Shown here: piece by piece, positions 17,452-26,534 of the stretch | Layout of the letters: each line of letters opens with the position of its first letter | How positions within the stretch are numbered: position 1 is the first letter of the stretch | DNA from: Robinsoniella peoriensis | Lineage (GTDB): Bacteria > Bacillota > Clostridia > Lachnospirales > Lachnospiraceae | NCBI RefSeq assembly: GCF_042680125.1 | Contig: NZ_JBHTNY010000019.1 | DNA length: 64,000 bases | Reading direction: 5' to 3' (one strand) | Position numbers and translations under genes: made by a program | Notes under the pieces: model-generated | What the model was told of the DNA's origin: nothing | Database searches by the model: none | The model's input: the letters and a program-made list of their open reading frames with translations, nothing else

Positions 17452-18627
17452 ATGAAAGCAAAAAGAGTGTTTTTAATTGTATTGGACAGTTTTGGAATCG
17501 GTGAACTTCCGGATGCGGACAAATTTCATGATACGGGCAGCAATACACTTAGAACAATACGTAAGTCAGGGAAGTATTTCACACCGAATTTAGAGAATTT
17601 AGGAATGTTTCACATCGAAGGGGTAGAAAAAGGGAAAAGTAAGGTGACCCCGACCGGTTCTTATGCAAGAATGGCAGAAGCATCTATGGGAAAGGATACC
17701 ACCATCGGACATTGGGAAATCGCTGGTGTAATTTCCCCGGAACCGCTTCCTGTTTATCCAAATGGATTTCCGAAAGAGATTATTAAAAGATTTGAGGAAG
17801 AGACAGGCAGGAAAGTGATCTGTAACAAACCGTATTCCGGCACGGATGTAATCCGGGACTATGGGAAAGAGCATGTGGAAACCGGAGCTTTGATAGTATA
17901 TACATCGGCTGACAGTGTCTTTCAGATTGCAGCTCATGAAGACGTGGTACCGCTGAAGGAATTGTATCATGATTGTGAGATCGCAAGAAAACTTCTCTGT
18001 GGAGAACATGGTGTGGGAAGAGTGATTGCAAGGCCTTTTGAAGGGACATATCCGGATTATAAGCGTACAACGAACCGTCATGACTTTTCCCTGGTTCCGC
18101 CCAAGAACACCATGCTGGATGTTTTGTCAGCAAAAGGTTTCGATACACTTGGCATTGGAAAAATTTATGATATATTTGCGGGCAGGGGAATACAGGATAC
18201 CAGAAGCATAGTGAGCAATACAGACGGTATGGAGAAAACAATAGAACTTCAGGACCGTGATTTTCACGGAATCTGTTTTGTGAATCTGGTGGATTTTGAC
18301 ATGCTGTATGGACATAGAAATGATATCGACGGCTATGCAAAGGCAGCCACAGATTTTGATAAGCAGCTTGGAACATTTCTGGGAAGAATGAAAGAGGACG
18401 ATATTTTAATAATCACCGCAGACCACGGCTGCGATCCCGGAACTGCAAGCACAGATCATTCCAGAGAATATACACCGATGCTGATTTATGGGAACAGCAT
18501 CAAAGCAAATGTCTCCTTGGGAACAAGAAAAACCTTTGCGGATATCGCGGCGACGGTATTGGATTTGTTCGGAATCGAAAACCAGGTGGACGGAGAAAGT
18601 TTTTTAAAGGAAGTATGGAAGCAGTAA
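17452..18627 (+). CDS. deoB: Phosphopentomutase
   Basis: 391 residues, full length. Interconverts (deoxy)ribose-1-phosphate and (deoxy)ribose-5-phosphate in nucleoside catabolism. Alkaline-phosphatase-superfamily metal motifs are visible: VLDSFGIGELPDA at the N-terminus, GKDTTIGHWE around the phosphorylated threonine, and TADHGCDPGTASTDHSRE near the end. It is the first gene of the nucleoside salvage operon and feeds DeoC downstream. A perfect hairpin lies in its leader. Its stop region has been tandemly duplicated (18614-18659), which adds in-frame ATGs at the start of the following cdd gene. Confidence 0.97.
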   Translation: MKAKRVFLIVLDSFGIGELPDADKFHDTGSNTLRTIRKSGKYFTPNLENLGMFHIEGVEKGKSKVTPTGSYARMAEASMGKDTTIGHWEIAGVISPEPLPVYPNGFPKEIIKRFEEETGRKVICNKPYSGTDVIRDYGKEHVETGALIVYTSADSVFQIAAHEDVVPLKELYHDCEIARKLLCGEHGVGRVIARPFEGTYPDYKRTTNRHDFSLVPPKNTMLDVLSAKGFDTLGIGKIYDIFAGRGIQDTRSIVSNTDGMEKTIELQDRDFHGICFVNLVDFDMLYGHRNDIDGYAKAATDFDKQLGTFLGRMKEDDILIITADHGCDPGTASTDHSREYTPMLIYGNSIKANVSLGTRKTFADIAATVLDLFGIENQVDGESFLKEVWKQ

Positions 18628-18659
18628 CAGTTATGGAAGCAGTAACAGTTATGGAAGCA
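18614..18659 (+). repeat. 18-bp tandem repeat at the deoB/cdd junction
   Basis: TATGGAAGCAGTAACAGT occurs twice exactly (18614-18631, 18632-18649) and a third partial unit follows (TATGGAAGCA). The unit contains the deoB stop region and an ATG in the cdd frame. Confidence 0.85.
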
Positions 18660-18689
18660 AGTAATAAAAGAGAGGATGGTACGAGATTA

Positions 18690-19106
18690 ATGGAAGACAA
18701 GGAGCTGATTCGGGAGGCATATAAAGCCCAGAAATACTCTTATTCCCCTTACTCAGGATTTCAGGTAGGTGCAGCGCTTTTGGGGAAGAGCGGATGTGTA
18801 TATACCGGATGCAATATAGAAAATGCAGCATATTCGCCAACGAACTGTGCTGAGAGAACTGCATTTTTTAAAGCGGTGTCCGTCGGGGAGAGGGAGTTTG
18901 AAAAGATTGTTATTGTAGGGAATAAAGAGGGTGCTTTAGACGAGGAAAGGGATTATTGCGCTCCTTGCGGTGTGTGCAGGCAGGTGATGGCGGAGTTCTG
19001 TAATCCAAAAGAATTTATGGTATTGCTTGCAAAAAGCGAAACGGATTACCGGACATACCGGCTGGAAGAGTTATTTCCACTGAGTTTTTCAAAAGATAAC
19101 TTATAG
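18690..19106 (+). CDS. cdd: Cytidine deaminase
   Basis: Zinc enzyme that deaminates cytidine and deoxycytidine to (deoxy)uridine. The proton-shuttle Glu and first zinc Cys are in NCAERTAFFKA; the other two Cys are in CAPCGVCRQV. From ATG 18690 the protein is 138 residues, the normal family size, with a typical MEDKELIREAYKAQKYSYSP start. The frame is open back to ATG 18615, which overlaps the end of deoB by 13 bases and would add 25 low-complexity residues encoded by the 18-bp repeat. The AAAGGAA before 18615 and the weak site before 18690 leave the start uncertain. It supplies uridine to the downstream phosphorylase. Confidence 0.93.
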   Translation: MEDKELIREAYKAQKYSYSPYSGFQVGAALLGKSGCVYTGCNIENAAYSPTNCAERTAFFKAVSVGEREFEKIVIVGNKEGALDEERDYCAPCGVCRQVMAEFCNPKEFMVLLAKSETDYRTYRLEELFPLSFSKDNL

Positions 19107-19143
19107 ATACAGGCAAAAACGATTATAATTTATGAAAGGAAGC

Positions 19144-19163
19144 GCCGCAGAGGGGACTGCGGC
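19144..19163 (+). promoter_or_regulatory. Short GC hairpin ahead of the transporter ATPase start
   Basis: GCCGCAG and CTGCGGC pair perfectly around AGGGGA, 16 bases before the preferred ATG at 19180. It may set translation of the ATPase within the operon. It overlaps the upstream extension of the frame to ATG 19132. Confidence 0.4.
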
Positions 19164-19179
19164 ATGCATGGGTGGGGAT

Positions 19180-20721
19180 ATGGCGGAATTTGTTATTGAG
19201 ATGAACCATATCACAAAGGAATTTGGCAGCTTCAAGGCCAATGACGATGTGACATTGCAGCTTAGAAAAGGTGAGATTCACGCACTGTTAGGAGAAAACG
19301 GGGCAGGAAAATCTACATTGATGAGTGTATTATTCGGACTTTACCAGCCGGAAAAAGGGCAGATCAAAATGAACGGAAAAGAGGTAAAGATCAATAATCC
19401 CAATGATGCAAATGCATTGGGGATCGGAATGGTACACCAGCATTTTAAGCTGGTACATAATTTTACGGTATTAGAAAGTATTATTCTGGGCAGGGAAACC
19501 TTGAAAAATGGATTTTTAAAAATGGACGATGCCAGGAAAAAGGTCATGGAATTAAGTGAACGCTATCACTTTAAAATCGATCCGGATGCGAAGATATCGG
19601 ATATAACGGTTGGAATGCAGCAGAGGGTGGAGATCCTCAAAATGCTTTACTGTGACAATGAAGTTCTGATTTTTGATGAACCGACTGCAGTTCTGACGCC
19701 TCAGGAAATTGATGAGCTGATGAAAGTAATGAAACAGCTTGTAAAGGAAGGAAAATCCCTGATTTTTATTACCCATAAATTAAATGAGATAAAGGCAGTG
19801 GCCGATCGCTGCAGTGTACTGCGCAAAGGAAAATATATTGGAACCATCGATGTAAAGGAAACTTCAAAAGAAGAAATGTCTGAAATGATGGTAGGACGTA
19901 AAGTTAATTTAAATGTGGAGAAAAAGCAGCAGGATCCAGGGGATGCCGTACTTGAGGTTAAAAACCTTACCATTAAATCTGCAAATTCCCAGAAGGATAT
20001 TGTAAAGGATGTTTCCTTCCAGGTGCGAAAAGGGGAAATTGTCTGTATTGCAGGAATTGACGGTAACGGACAGTCAGAACTGGTTTATGGCATCACCGGA
20101 TTAATGCCCCTGGATGAAGGAAGTGTTTCCTTAAATGGCAGGGACATTACGAAAGAAAGTATCCGGAAAAAATGCCGGGACGGGATGGCTCATATTCCCG
20201 AGGACCGGCATAAACACGGTCTGGTGCTGGACTTTGATTTACAGGAAAATCTGGTGCTGCAGTCCTACTATACGCCCCGGTTCCAAAATCATGGATTCCT
20301 GAAATTCCAGGCAATCCGCGAATATGCAAAAAAGCTGATTACACAATTTGATATTAGGTGCGGGCAGGGGGAAGAGTCCGTAGTCCGGGGAATGTCAGGA
20401 GGAAACCAGCAGAAAGCAGTCATTGCTAGGGAATTGGACAGGGATCCGGATATTGTCGTAACGGTTCAGCCGGTCCGTGGTCTGGATGTAGGAGCCATTG
20501 AATATATACACAAACAGCTGGTAGCGCAGCGGGATAAGGGGAAGGCTGTTCTCCTGGTATCTCTGGAATTAGATGAAGTAATGCAGTTAAGTGACCGGAT
20601 ACTGGTAATGTACGAGGGGGAAATTGTTGCAGATGTTAAACCGGAAGAAGTCACTGTGCAGGAATTAGGCCTTTACATGGCAGGAACGAAAAGGAGCGCA
20701 GGTTATGAAAGAAAAGCTTAA
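19180..20721 (+). CDS. Nucleoside ABC transporter ATPase (BMP-type, NupA/YufO-like)
   Basis: About 513 residues with two fused ABC domains, as in the NupA/YufO/RbsA group. Domain 1 has Walker A GENGAGKST, a family-typical degenerate signature (TVGMQQRVEI) and Walker B LIFDEPTAVLTP. Domain 2 has GIDGNGQSELV at Walker A and signature MSGGNQQKAVIARE. The frame is open to ATG 19132, but MAEFVIEMNHITKEFG from ATG 19180 is the usual N-terminus, and GGTGGGG lies before it. It powers the two permeases that follow. The stop overlaps the next start by 17 bases. Confidence 0.93.
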   Translation: MAEFVIEMNHITKEFGSFKANDDVTLQLRKGEIHALLGENGAGKSTLMSVLFGLYQPEKGQIKMNGKEVKINNPNDANALGIGMVHQHFKLVHNFTVLESIILGRETLKNGFLKMDDARKKVMELSERYHFKIDPDAKISDITVGMQQRVEILKMLYCDNEVLIFDEPTAVLTPQEIDELMKVMKQLVKEGKSLIFITHKLNEIKAVADRCSVLRKGKYIGTIDVKETSKEEMSEMMVGRKVNLNVEKKQQDPGDAVLEVKNLTIKSANSQKDIVKDVSFQVRKGEIVCIAGIDGNGQSELVYGITGLMPLDEGSVSLNGRDITKESIRKKCRDGMAHIPEDRHKHGLVLDFDLQENLVLQSYYTPRFQNHGFLKFQAIREYAKKLITQFDIRCGQGEESVVRGMSGGNQQKAVIARELDRDPDIVVTVQPVRGLDVGAIEYIHKQLVAQRDKGKAVLLVSLELDEVMQLSDRILVMYEGEIVADVKPEEVTVQELGLYMAGTKRSAGYERKA

Positions 20722-21805
20722 AAATAAAAAAGAGCGGAAAGGGCTGCTTAATTTCTCGGCTTCCCTGATTGCAATTGTGGCTGGTCTGGCAGTAGGGCTT
20801 ATTATTTTGCTGTTTAGCAATTCATCGGAGGCGCTGGAAGGTTTCTCTATGATCTTAAAGGGAGGATTTACCTCCGGTTCCTATGGGGTAGGACAGATGC
20901 TGTATATTGCAACACCTATTATTATGACCGGTTTGTCGGTTGGATTTGCATTTAAGACCGGTTTATTCAATATCGGAGCATCCGGACAATTTACCATGGG
21001 CGCTTTTGCAGCAGTTTATATTGGCGTGAAATGGACCTGGCTTCCGGCTGGAATACACTGGATTGTGGCAATTCTGGGAGCTGCACTGTTTGGTGCCTTA
21101 TGGGGAATGATACCCGGACTTTTAAAAGCTTTCCGGAACGTGAATGAGGTCATCGCATCTATTATGACTAATTATATTGGAATGTATTTGGTAAACATGC
21201 TGGTAGCCGGTACGATTTATGACCAGATCAAAAACCAGTCCCTTCCGGTTGCAGCATCCTCCACCATACCAAAGGCGGGTCTGGACAGGCTGTTTCCGGA
21301 AGCAAATATGAATATCGGAATTTTGGTCGCAATTCTGCTTGTAATCGTCATTTACATACTAATTAATAAGACAACCTTTGGATACGAATTAAAAGCCTGC
21401 GGGTTAAGTCCACAGGCGAGTAAATATGCGGGAATTAATGAAAAAAGGAACATTGTCCTTTCTATGGCAATTGCAGGTGCTCTTGCAGGAATCGGCGGAG
21501 CACTGATGTATCTGGCTGATGTGGGTAAATGTATCCAGGTACTGGATGTGATTTCTCCGGAAGGGTTCAGCGGAATTTCCGTTGCACTGCTTGGAATTTC
21601 AAATCCTATCGGTATTCTTTTTGCGGGCTTATTTATCGGTCATATAACCGTAGGGGGAGACAATCTTCAGCTATTGAGCTTTGCACCGGAAGTAATTGAT
21701 ATTATTATATCTGTGATCATCTATTTTGGGGCGTTTGCATTACTGTTTAAAAATGTTATTATAAAATTCATAAGCAGAAGGAGAAGGGAGGCTGAAAAAT
21801 CATGA
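20705..21805 (+). CDS. Nucleoside ABC transporter permease (NupB/YufP-like)
   Basis: 366 residues, about nine hydrophobic helices, of the BPD_transp_2 (branched-chain/ribose) permease type. Typical stretches are KTGLFNIGASGQFTMGAF, VNEVIASIMTNYIGMYLVN and ACGLSPQASKYAGI. It pairs with the following permease to form the channel for purine and pyrimidine nucleosides. The gene overlaps the ATPase at its 5' end and the next permease by four bases (ATGA), indicating translational coupling. Confidence 0.94.
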   Translation: MKEKLKNKKERKGLLNFSASLIAIVAGLAVGLIILLFSNSSEALEGFSMILKGGFTSGSYGVGQMLYIATPIIMTGLSVGFAFKTGLFNIGASGQFTMGAFAAVYIGVKWTWLPAGIHWIVAILGAALFGALWGMIPGLLKAFRNVNEVIASIMTNYIGMYLVNMLVAGTIYDQIKNQSLPVAASSTIPKAGLDRLFPEANMNIGILVAILLVIVIYILINKTTFGYELKACGLSPQASKYAGINEKRNIVLSMAIAGALAGIGGALMYLADVGKCIQVLDVISPEGFSGISVALLGISNPIGILFAGLFIGHITVGGDNLQLLSFAPEVIDIIISVIIYFGAFALLFKNVIIKFISRRRREAEKS

Positions 21806-22755
21806 ATATTCTTTATTTCGTAGTTCAGCAGACCATGTTTTTTGCCATACCGCTTCTGGTGGTAGCTCTGGGCGCTATGTTTGCAGAGCGAAGCGGTGTC
21901 ATTAATATCGCAATGGAAGGTATCATGGTTATGGGAGCCTTTGCCGGTATCCTGTTTATTAATACCTTTGAAAATACTCTGAGCGGACAGTCGTTTATGA
22001 TTCTGGCTATCCTGGTTTCCGGCATTGCAGGCGGTGTATTTTCCCTGCTTCACGCATTTGCATCTGTGAATCTGAAAGCAGATCAGACTATAAGCGGTAC
22101 CGCACTGAATCTTTTTGCACCGGCATTTGCAATTTTCGTAGCCAGAATGGTGCAGGGAAAGCAGCAGATTTCTTTTCTGGATACATTCCATATTAAAAAG
22201 ATACCGCTCCTTGGCGATATTCCAGTACTTGGAGATATGTTTTTTAAACATACATATCTGACTACATTTTTGGGGATTATCATATTAATTGCAGCTGCGA
22301 TTGTGATTAATAAAACGAAATTCGGGCTCCGGCTGCGTGCCTGCGGGGAAAATCCCCAGGCGGCAGATTCAGTTGGTATCAATGTATATAAGATCCGTTA
22401 TGCAGGCGTAATCATTTCAGGTGTCCTTGGCGGAATCGGCGGACTGGCATTTGTAGTACCAACATCCACTAATTTCAGTGCAAGTGTGGCGGGATATGGT
22501 TTCCTGGCAATTGCAGTTCTGATCTTCGGGCAATGGAGAGTAGGGAGAATTTTCGGGGCGGCAGTATTTTTCGGAATCATGAAGACTCTTTCCAGTACCT
22601 ATTCCGGAATACCGGTATTAAAGGATCTTCCGCTGCCGGATGGATTGTATAAAATGATACCTTATGTTGCAACGCTTGTGGTACTGGCATTCTTATCCAA
22701 GAATTCCCAGGCTCCAAAAGCAGAAGGGATACCATATGATAAGGGCAGCAGGTAA
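21802..22755 (+). CDS. Nucleoside ABC transporter permease (NupC/YufQ-like)
   Basis: 317 residues and about eight hydrophobic helices; the second BPD_transp_2 permease of the nucleoside importer. Family stretches are AERSGVINIAMEGIMVMGAF, KADQTISGTALNLFAPAF and LRACGENPQAADSVGINV. Its ATG overlaps the upstream permease stop. It is followed by a 90-base gap with no terminator, so deoC is probably in the same transcript. Confidence 0.94.
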   Translation: MNILYFVVQQTMFFAIPLLVVALGAMFAERSGVINIAMEGIMVMGAFAGILFINTFENTLSGQSFMILAILVSGIAGGVFSLLHAFASVNLKADQTISGTALNLFAPAFAIFVARMVQGKQQISFLDTFHIKKIPLLGDIPVLGDMFFKHTYLTTFLGIIILIAAAIVINKTKFGLRLRACGENPQAADSVGINVYKIRYAGVIISGVLGGIGGLAFVVPTSTNFSASVAGYGFLAIAVLIFGQWRVGRIFGAAVFFGIMKTLSSTYSGIPVLKDLPLPDGLYKMIPYVATLVVLAFLSKNSQAPKAEGIPYDKGSR

Positions 22756-22845
22756 AAGCAGCAGGTAAAGGCAGCCTGGGATATCCTTTTTCTAAACACA
22801 CTAAATAAATAATAAAAGACGCATAAAGCGTTAATGGAGGAAAAT

Positions 22846-23511
22846 ATGAGCGAATTAAATGTATTAAATTATGTAGACCACACCCAGTTAAAGGCATTTG
22901 CAGTCTGGGCAGATATTCAGAAATTATGTGAGGAGGCAATTGCATATCATACAGCATCCGTATGTATCCCGCCCTGCTATGTAAAAAGGGTAAAAGAAAC
23001 ATATGGTGATCAGATTAATATCTGTACGGTAATTGGTTTTCCGTTGGGATACAGTGTAACGGAGGCGAAAGCAGAAGAAATTCGACAGGCTAAGAAAGAC
23101 GGTGCCAGTGAATTTGATATGGTAGTAAATATCAGTGATGTGAAAAATGGGGATTTTGATAAAGTTGAAAAAGAAATCGCAGCATTAAAAAAAGAAGCCG
23201 GAGATTTTATTTTAAAAGTTATTATTGAAACCTGTTATCTGGATGAGGCGGAAAAAACAGCTTTATGTAAAGCAGTTACAAATGCCAAAGCTGATTTTAT
23301 CAAAACCAGTACCGGATTTGGCACAGCAGGTGCAAAACTTGAGGATATCCGCCTGTTTAAAAGGGAAATAGGCGAGGCGGTAAAAATAAAAGCAGCCGGA
23401 GGAGTCAGAAGCATAGAAGATATGGAAGCTTTTATCAAAGAAGGATGCAGCCGTATTGGAACCAGCTCCGCAGTTGAATTGTTAAAGGGCAGGTCAGCAA
23501 AAGAATATTAG
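22846..23511 (+). CDS. deoC: Deoxyribose-phosphate aldolase
   Basis: 221 residues, full length. Splits 2-deoxyribose-5-phosphate into acetaldehyde and glyceraldehyde-3-phosphate, finishing deoxynucleoside breakdown started by DeoB. The Schiff-base lysine is in ADFIKTSTGFG and the second active-site lysine in VKIKAAGGVRS. VDHTQLKAFA at the N-terminus is typical. The ATG at 22846 lies 5 bases after GGAGG; the frame is open 12 bases further up, but that start would sit on the ribosome site. It ends 11 bases before the binding-lipoprotein gene. Confidence 0.97.
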   Translation: MSELNVLNYVDHTQLKAFAVWADIQKLCEEAIAYHTASVCIPPCYVKRVKETYGDQINICTVIGFPLGYSVTEAKAEEIRQAKKDGASEFDMVVNISDVKNGDFDKVEKEIAALKKEAGDFILKVIIETCYLDEAEKTALCKAVTNAKADFIKTSTGFGTAGAKLEDIRLFKREIGEAVKIKAAGGVRSIEDMEAFIKEGCSRIGTSSAVELLKGRSAKEY

Positions 23512-23522
23512 GAGAACGGGAT

Positions 23523-24617
23523 ATGAAGAAAAAATGTATTGCATTTCTGATAGCGGCAGCCATGGTTTTTACTATGGCGGGCTGTCAGAAGGGTGGGGAA
23601 GAGGAATTATCGGAATCAAATAAAAAGTATGAAGTGGCATTGTCGATGGATGTGGGGTCCATAGATGACCGTTCCTTTAACCAGGGGTCCTGGGAGGGGG
23701 TTCAGGCCTATGCCAAAGAACATAATCTATCCAGCAAATACTATGAACCTACCGAAAAATCGGATGATGCTTATACCAAATCTTTGGAACTTGCAGTAAA
23801 AGGCGGAGCAAAAATTGTGGTATGCCCCGGTTATCTGTACGAGGTTCCGGTATACAACATGCAGAAAAAATATCCGGATGTAAAGTTTGTGATTCTGGAT
23901 GGATCACCTCATGACGGCAACGGGAACAGTGAAATTCTGGATAATACCCATTCCATTTTTTATGCAGAAGAACAGGCGGGATTCCTGGCTGGTTATGCAG
24001 CAGTGATGGATGGGAACAGGAAGCTTGGGTTTATGGGTGGAATTGCAGTACCGGCAGTTATCCGTTTTGGATATGGATTTATACAGGGAGCAGATTATGC
24101 CGGAAAGCAATTAGGGCTTTCGAAGGGGGATCTGGAGATGAAATATACATATGTAGGAAACTTCGATGCTACCCCTGATAATATGTCAAAAGCAGCGGCG
24201 TGGTATAACGAGGGAACAGATACTATATTTGCCTGCGGCGGAGGAGTAGGAAATTCCGTGATGAAGGCGGCAATGTTCGTAGATAAGACCGTAATAGGGG
24301 TTGACGTTGACCAGTCCGGTGAATCGGATACGGTTATTACTTCCGCAGTGAAGAATTTGCAGAAATCCGTATATGATGTCCTGGACAGCTTCTACAAAGG
24401 AAAGTTTGAAGGCGGCGTATCCGTTGTCCTCGGATCAGAATCGGGTAATGTACTGCTTCCTATGAAAACTTCAAAGTTTAAGACTTTTTCACAGGCGGAC
24501 TATGATGAAATTTACAAAATGATCGTGGACGGAAAAATACAGATTTATAAAGATGATGTGGCACAGGATGCAAAAGGCATCCCGACTGAAATCGTGGTGA
24601 CGGAATTAATTAAGTAA
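23523..24617 (+). CDS. BMP-family nucleoside-binding lipoprotein
   Basis: 364 residues. The lipoprotein signal peptide ends at lipobox MAGC (Cys near residue 21), so the protein is anchored outside the membrane. The BMP (Med/PnrA-like) fold is seen in SMDVGSIDDRSFNQGSWEGV, VKFVILDGSPH, AGFLAGYAAV and FACGGGVGNSVMKAA. It delivers nucleosides to the ATPase/permease genes just upstream. The binding protein lies at the end of the transport set rather than at the front, which is less usual, and deoC separates it from the permeases. Confidence 0.94.
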   Translation: MKKKCIAFLIAAAMVFTMAGCQKGGEEELSESNKKYEVALSMDVGSIDDRSFNQGSWEGVQAYAKEHNLSSKYYEPTEKSDDAYTKSLELAVKGGAKIVVCPGYLYEVPVYNMQKKYPDVKFVILDGSPHDGNGNSEILDNTHSIFYAEEQAGFLAGYAAVMDGNRKLGFMGGIAVPAVIRFGYGFIQGADYAGKQLGLSKGDLEMKYTYVGNFDATPDNMSKAAAWYNEGTDTIFACGGGVGNSVMKAAMFVDKTVIGVDVDQSGESDTVITSAVKNLQKSVYDVLDSFYKGKFEGGVSVVLGSESGNVLLPMKTSKFKTFSQADYDEIYKMIVDGKIQIYKDDVAQDAKGIPTEIVVTELIK

Positions 24618-24656
24618 GTGTATAGAACGAATTGATATTTGGAAAGGAGGATTGCC

Positions 24657-25397
24657 ATGCTGCGTCAAGATTCTATGGAACAATTGCTGTCTCTGATTGA
24701 AAGTCTGGGTAGGCAGGAGCGGGAATATCTGGAGGATTATCTGGCAGAGGCACCGCTCTGGCTGATGCAGTCATTCCAGATTCAGAGACTGCCCAGGGGA
24801 ACCATCTTTATACGCGAGGAAGAAGAAGTCAATATGATTTACATTCTGGTAAAGGGAGTTGTCAGGGCAGTAGATCACAGAGTATTGGGAATTGCCTACG
24901 ATTATATGCGGTTTGAACCGATTAAAGTCTTTGGAACCATGGAAATCCTCCTGGACAGAGAAATATATGAAACGACTCTCTCTACCGTTACGGACTGCAC
25001 ATTACTGGTGATTTCCAGGCACAAATTTGAAAAGTGGGTAAGAAGTGACCGGCATGTCCTGCTTATGGAAATAAAAAGTATGGGGAACTATTTATTGGAG
25101 CAGGCAAAAAAGGAACGCATTTTTTTGTTTTTGCAGGGTGCAGACCGGATGATTCTCCTGTTTATGCGGCTATACGAGCACAATCAGGAAAACGGAATCT
25201 GTGATCTTCGGATGACAAGGCAGGAATTATCGGAAAGTTCAGGTCTCTGTGTTAAGACGGTAAACCGGTCGGTGAAGGCAATGGAAGAGGACGGATATAT
25301 CACAAAAAAGGGTTATACGCTTGAGATAAATAAGGAACAGTATCTAAAAATGAAGGAATTCATAGCAGACAAAGTAGCAAATTATGAAAAGAAGTAA
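24657..25397 (+). CDS. Crp/Fnr-family transcriptional regulator
   Basis: 246 residues. The N-terminal cyclic-nucleotide-binding-like barrel contains IYILVKGVVRAV and VFGTMEILLD. The C-terminal HTH_Crp reads MTRQELSESSGLCVKTVNRS. No Fnr-type cysteine cluster is present at the N-terminus, so iron-sulfur sensing is unlikely. The ATG at 24657 follows AAAGGAGG at good spacing; the TTG at 24639 overlaps that site. It sits inside the nucleoside operon and is the obvious candidate to control it, possibly through a nucleoside-derived ligand; this is an inference. Confidence 0.9.
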   Translation: MLRQDSMEQLLSLIESLGRQEREYLEDYLAEAPLWLMQSFQIQRLPRGTIFIREEEEVNMIYILVKGVVRAVDHRVLGIAYDYMRFEPIKVFGTMEILLDREIYETTLSTVTDCTLLVISRHKFEKWVRSDRHVLLMEIKSMGNYLLEQAKKERIFLFLQGADRMILLFMRLYEHNQENGICDLRMTRQELSESSGLCVKTVNRSVKAMEEDGYITKKGYTLEINKEQYLKMKEFIADKVANYEKK

Positions 25398-25429
25398 AAA
25401 TATTTATGGTTGAAAAGGAGATTATTATT

Positions 25430-26212
25430 ATGAAATATGCAGAAGAAGGTTTACAATATCATATTGGTGTAAGAAGCGGGGATGTAGGTAAATATGTAAT
25501 TCTACCGGGAGATCCAAAAAGGTGTGAAAAAATTGCAAAACATTTTGATGATGCTAAATTAGTTGCTGACAGCAGAGAGTTTGTGACTTATACAGGATAT
25601 CTGGACGGCGTAAAAGTAAGTGTCACATCAACGGGAATTGGCGGGCCATCCGCTTCGATTGCAATGGAAGAACTGGTGAAGGCTGGCGCAGATACCTTTA
25701 TTCGTGTGGGAACCTGCGGAGGAATGGACCTGGATGTACAAAGCGGTGATGTTGTTATTGCAACCGGGGCAATTCGGATGGAAGGTACCAGTAAGGAATA
25801 TGCACCTATTGAATATCCGGCGGTAGCCAATATAGAAGTAGTAAATGCGTTAATCGATTCAGCAAAGGATTTAAATTTCCGCTATCATGCAGGTGTGGTA
25901 GAATGCAAGGATTCATTCTATGGACAGCATGAACCGGAGAAAATGCCGGTAAATTATGAACTTCAGAGTAAATGGAATGCCTGGCTGCGGCTGGGATGCA
26001 AAGCTTCTGAAATGGAATCGGCTGCACTGTTTATTGTGGGAAGCTATTTAAGAGTCCGTGTGGGATCTGTATTTCTGGTAGTGGCGAATCAGGAAAGAGA
26101 AAAGCAGGGGCTTAGCAATGAAGTTGTTCACGATACGGAAATAGCTATCACAAATGCTGTTCTGGCACTTCGGAAACTGATCAAAGAAGATGGAAACAGC
26201 AAAAAATCATGA
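25430..26212 (+). CDS. udp: Uridine phosphorylase-type nucleoside phosphorylase
   Basis: 260 residues of the PNP_UDP_1 family. Cleaves uridine (or a related nucleoside) with phosphate to the base and ribose-1-phosphate, which DeoB then isomerises. Motifs include VILPGDPKRCEKIAKHFD (phosphate loop), VRVGTCGGMD and SEMESAALF, which binds the ribose 2' and 3' hydroxyls. The ATG at 25430 lies 9 bases after AAAAGGAG; the longer frame from 25406 would include the ribosome site. Last gene of the operon, followed by a strong terminator. Confidence 0.93.
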   Translation: MKYAEEGLQYHIGVRSGDVGKYVILPGDPKRCEKIAKHFDDAKLVADSREFVTYTGYLDGVKVSVTSTGIGGPSASIAMEELVKAGADTFIRVGTCGGMDLDVQSGDVVIATGAIRMEGTSKEYAPIEYPAVANIEVVNALIDSAKDLNFRYHAGVVECKDSFYGQHEPEKMPVNYELQSKWNAWLRLGCKASEMESAALFIVGSYLRVRVGSVFLVVANQEREKQGLSNEVVHDTEIAITNAVLALRKLIKEDGNSKKS

Positions 26213-26317
26213 TAGTGCTGGAATTCATGTTGAGTTAAGGAACTTATGGAATTATGTGAGTAATTCATAGGGTAAAGGTCTGAATGGAATAATGATGTGA
26301 AGTATATGTAAAAATAT

Positions 26318-26366
26318 CCCGGCGGATAGGGCTTCTTAATAAAAAGAAGCTGCGCCGGGTTTTTTT
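26318..26366 (+). terminator. Terminator of the nucleoside operon
   Basis: CCCGGCG/CGCCGGG outer stem with GCTTCTT/AAGAAGC inner stem, followed by seven T residues. The rest of the gap (26213-26534) holds this terminator and a probable promoter for the next gene. Confidence 0.9.
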
Positions 26367-26433
26367 GCCTGTCTTGAAAATTTAAAGATTTGCTTAATTT
26401 TGCATGAAATGCATAAGAATTCGCACAATAATC

Positions 26434-26461
26434 TTGACACTATTTCTAAATGGGATTAAAA
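26434..26461 (+). promoter_or_regulatory. Possible promoter of the DUF4203-like gene
   Basis: TTGACA (26434-26439) is followed after 16 bases by TTAAAA. The -35 is perfect and the -10 is weak. Confidence 0.4.
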
Positions 26462-26534
26462 TCTATTAAATATTTCTATTTTTTGGAAACGTAATTTGGA
26501 ACAGCTGGTGTACCGCTGTTGAAAGGGGACTAAT

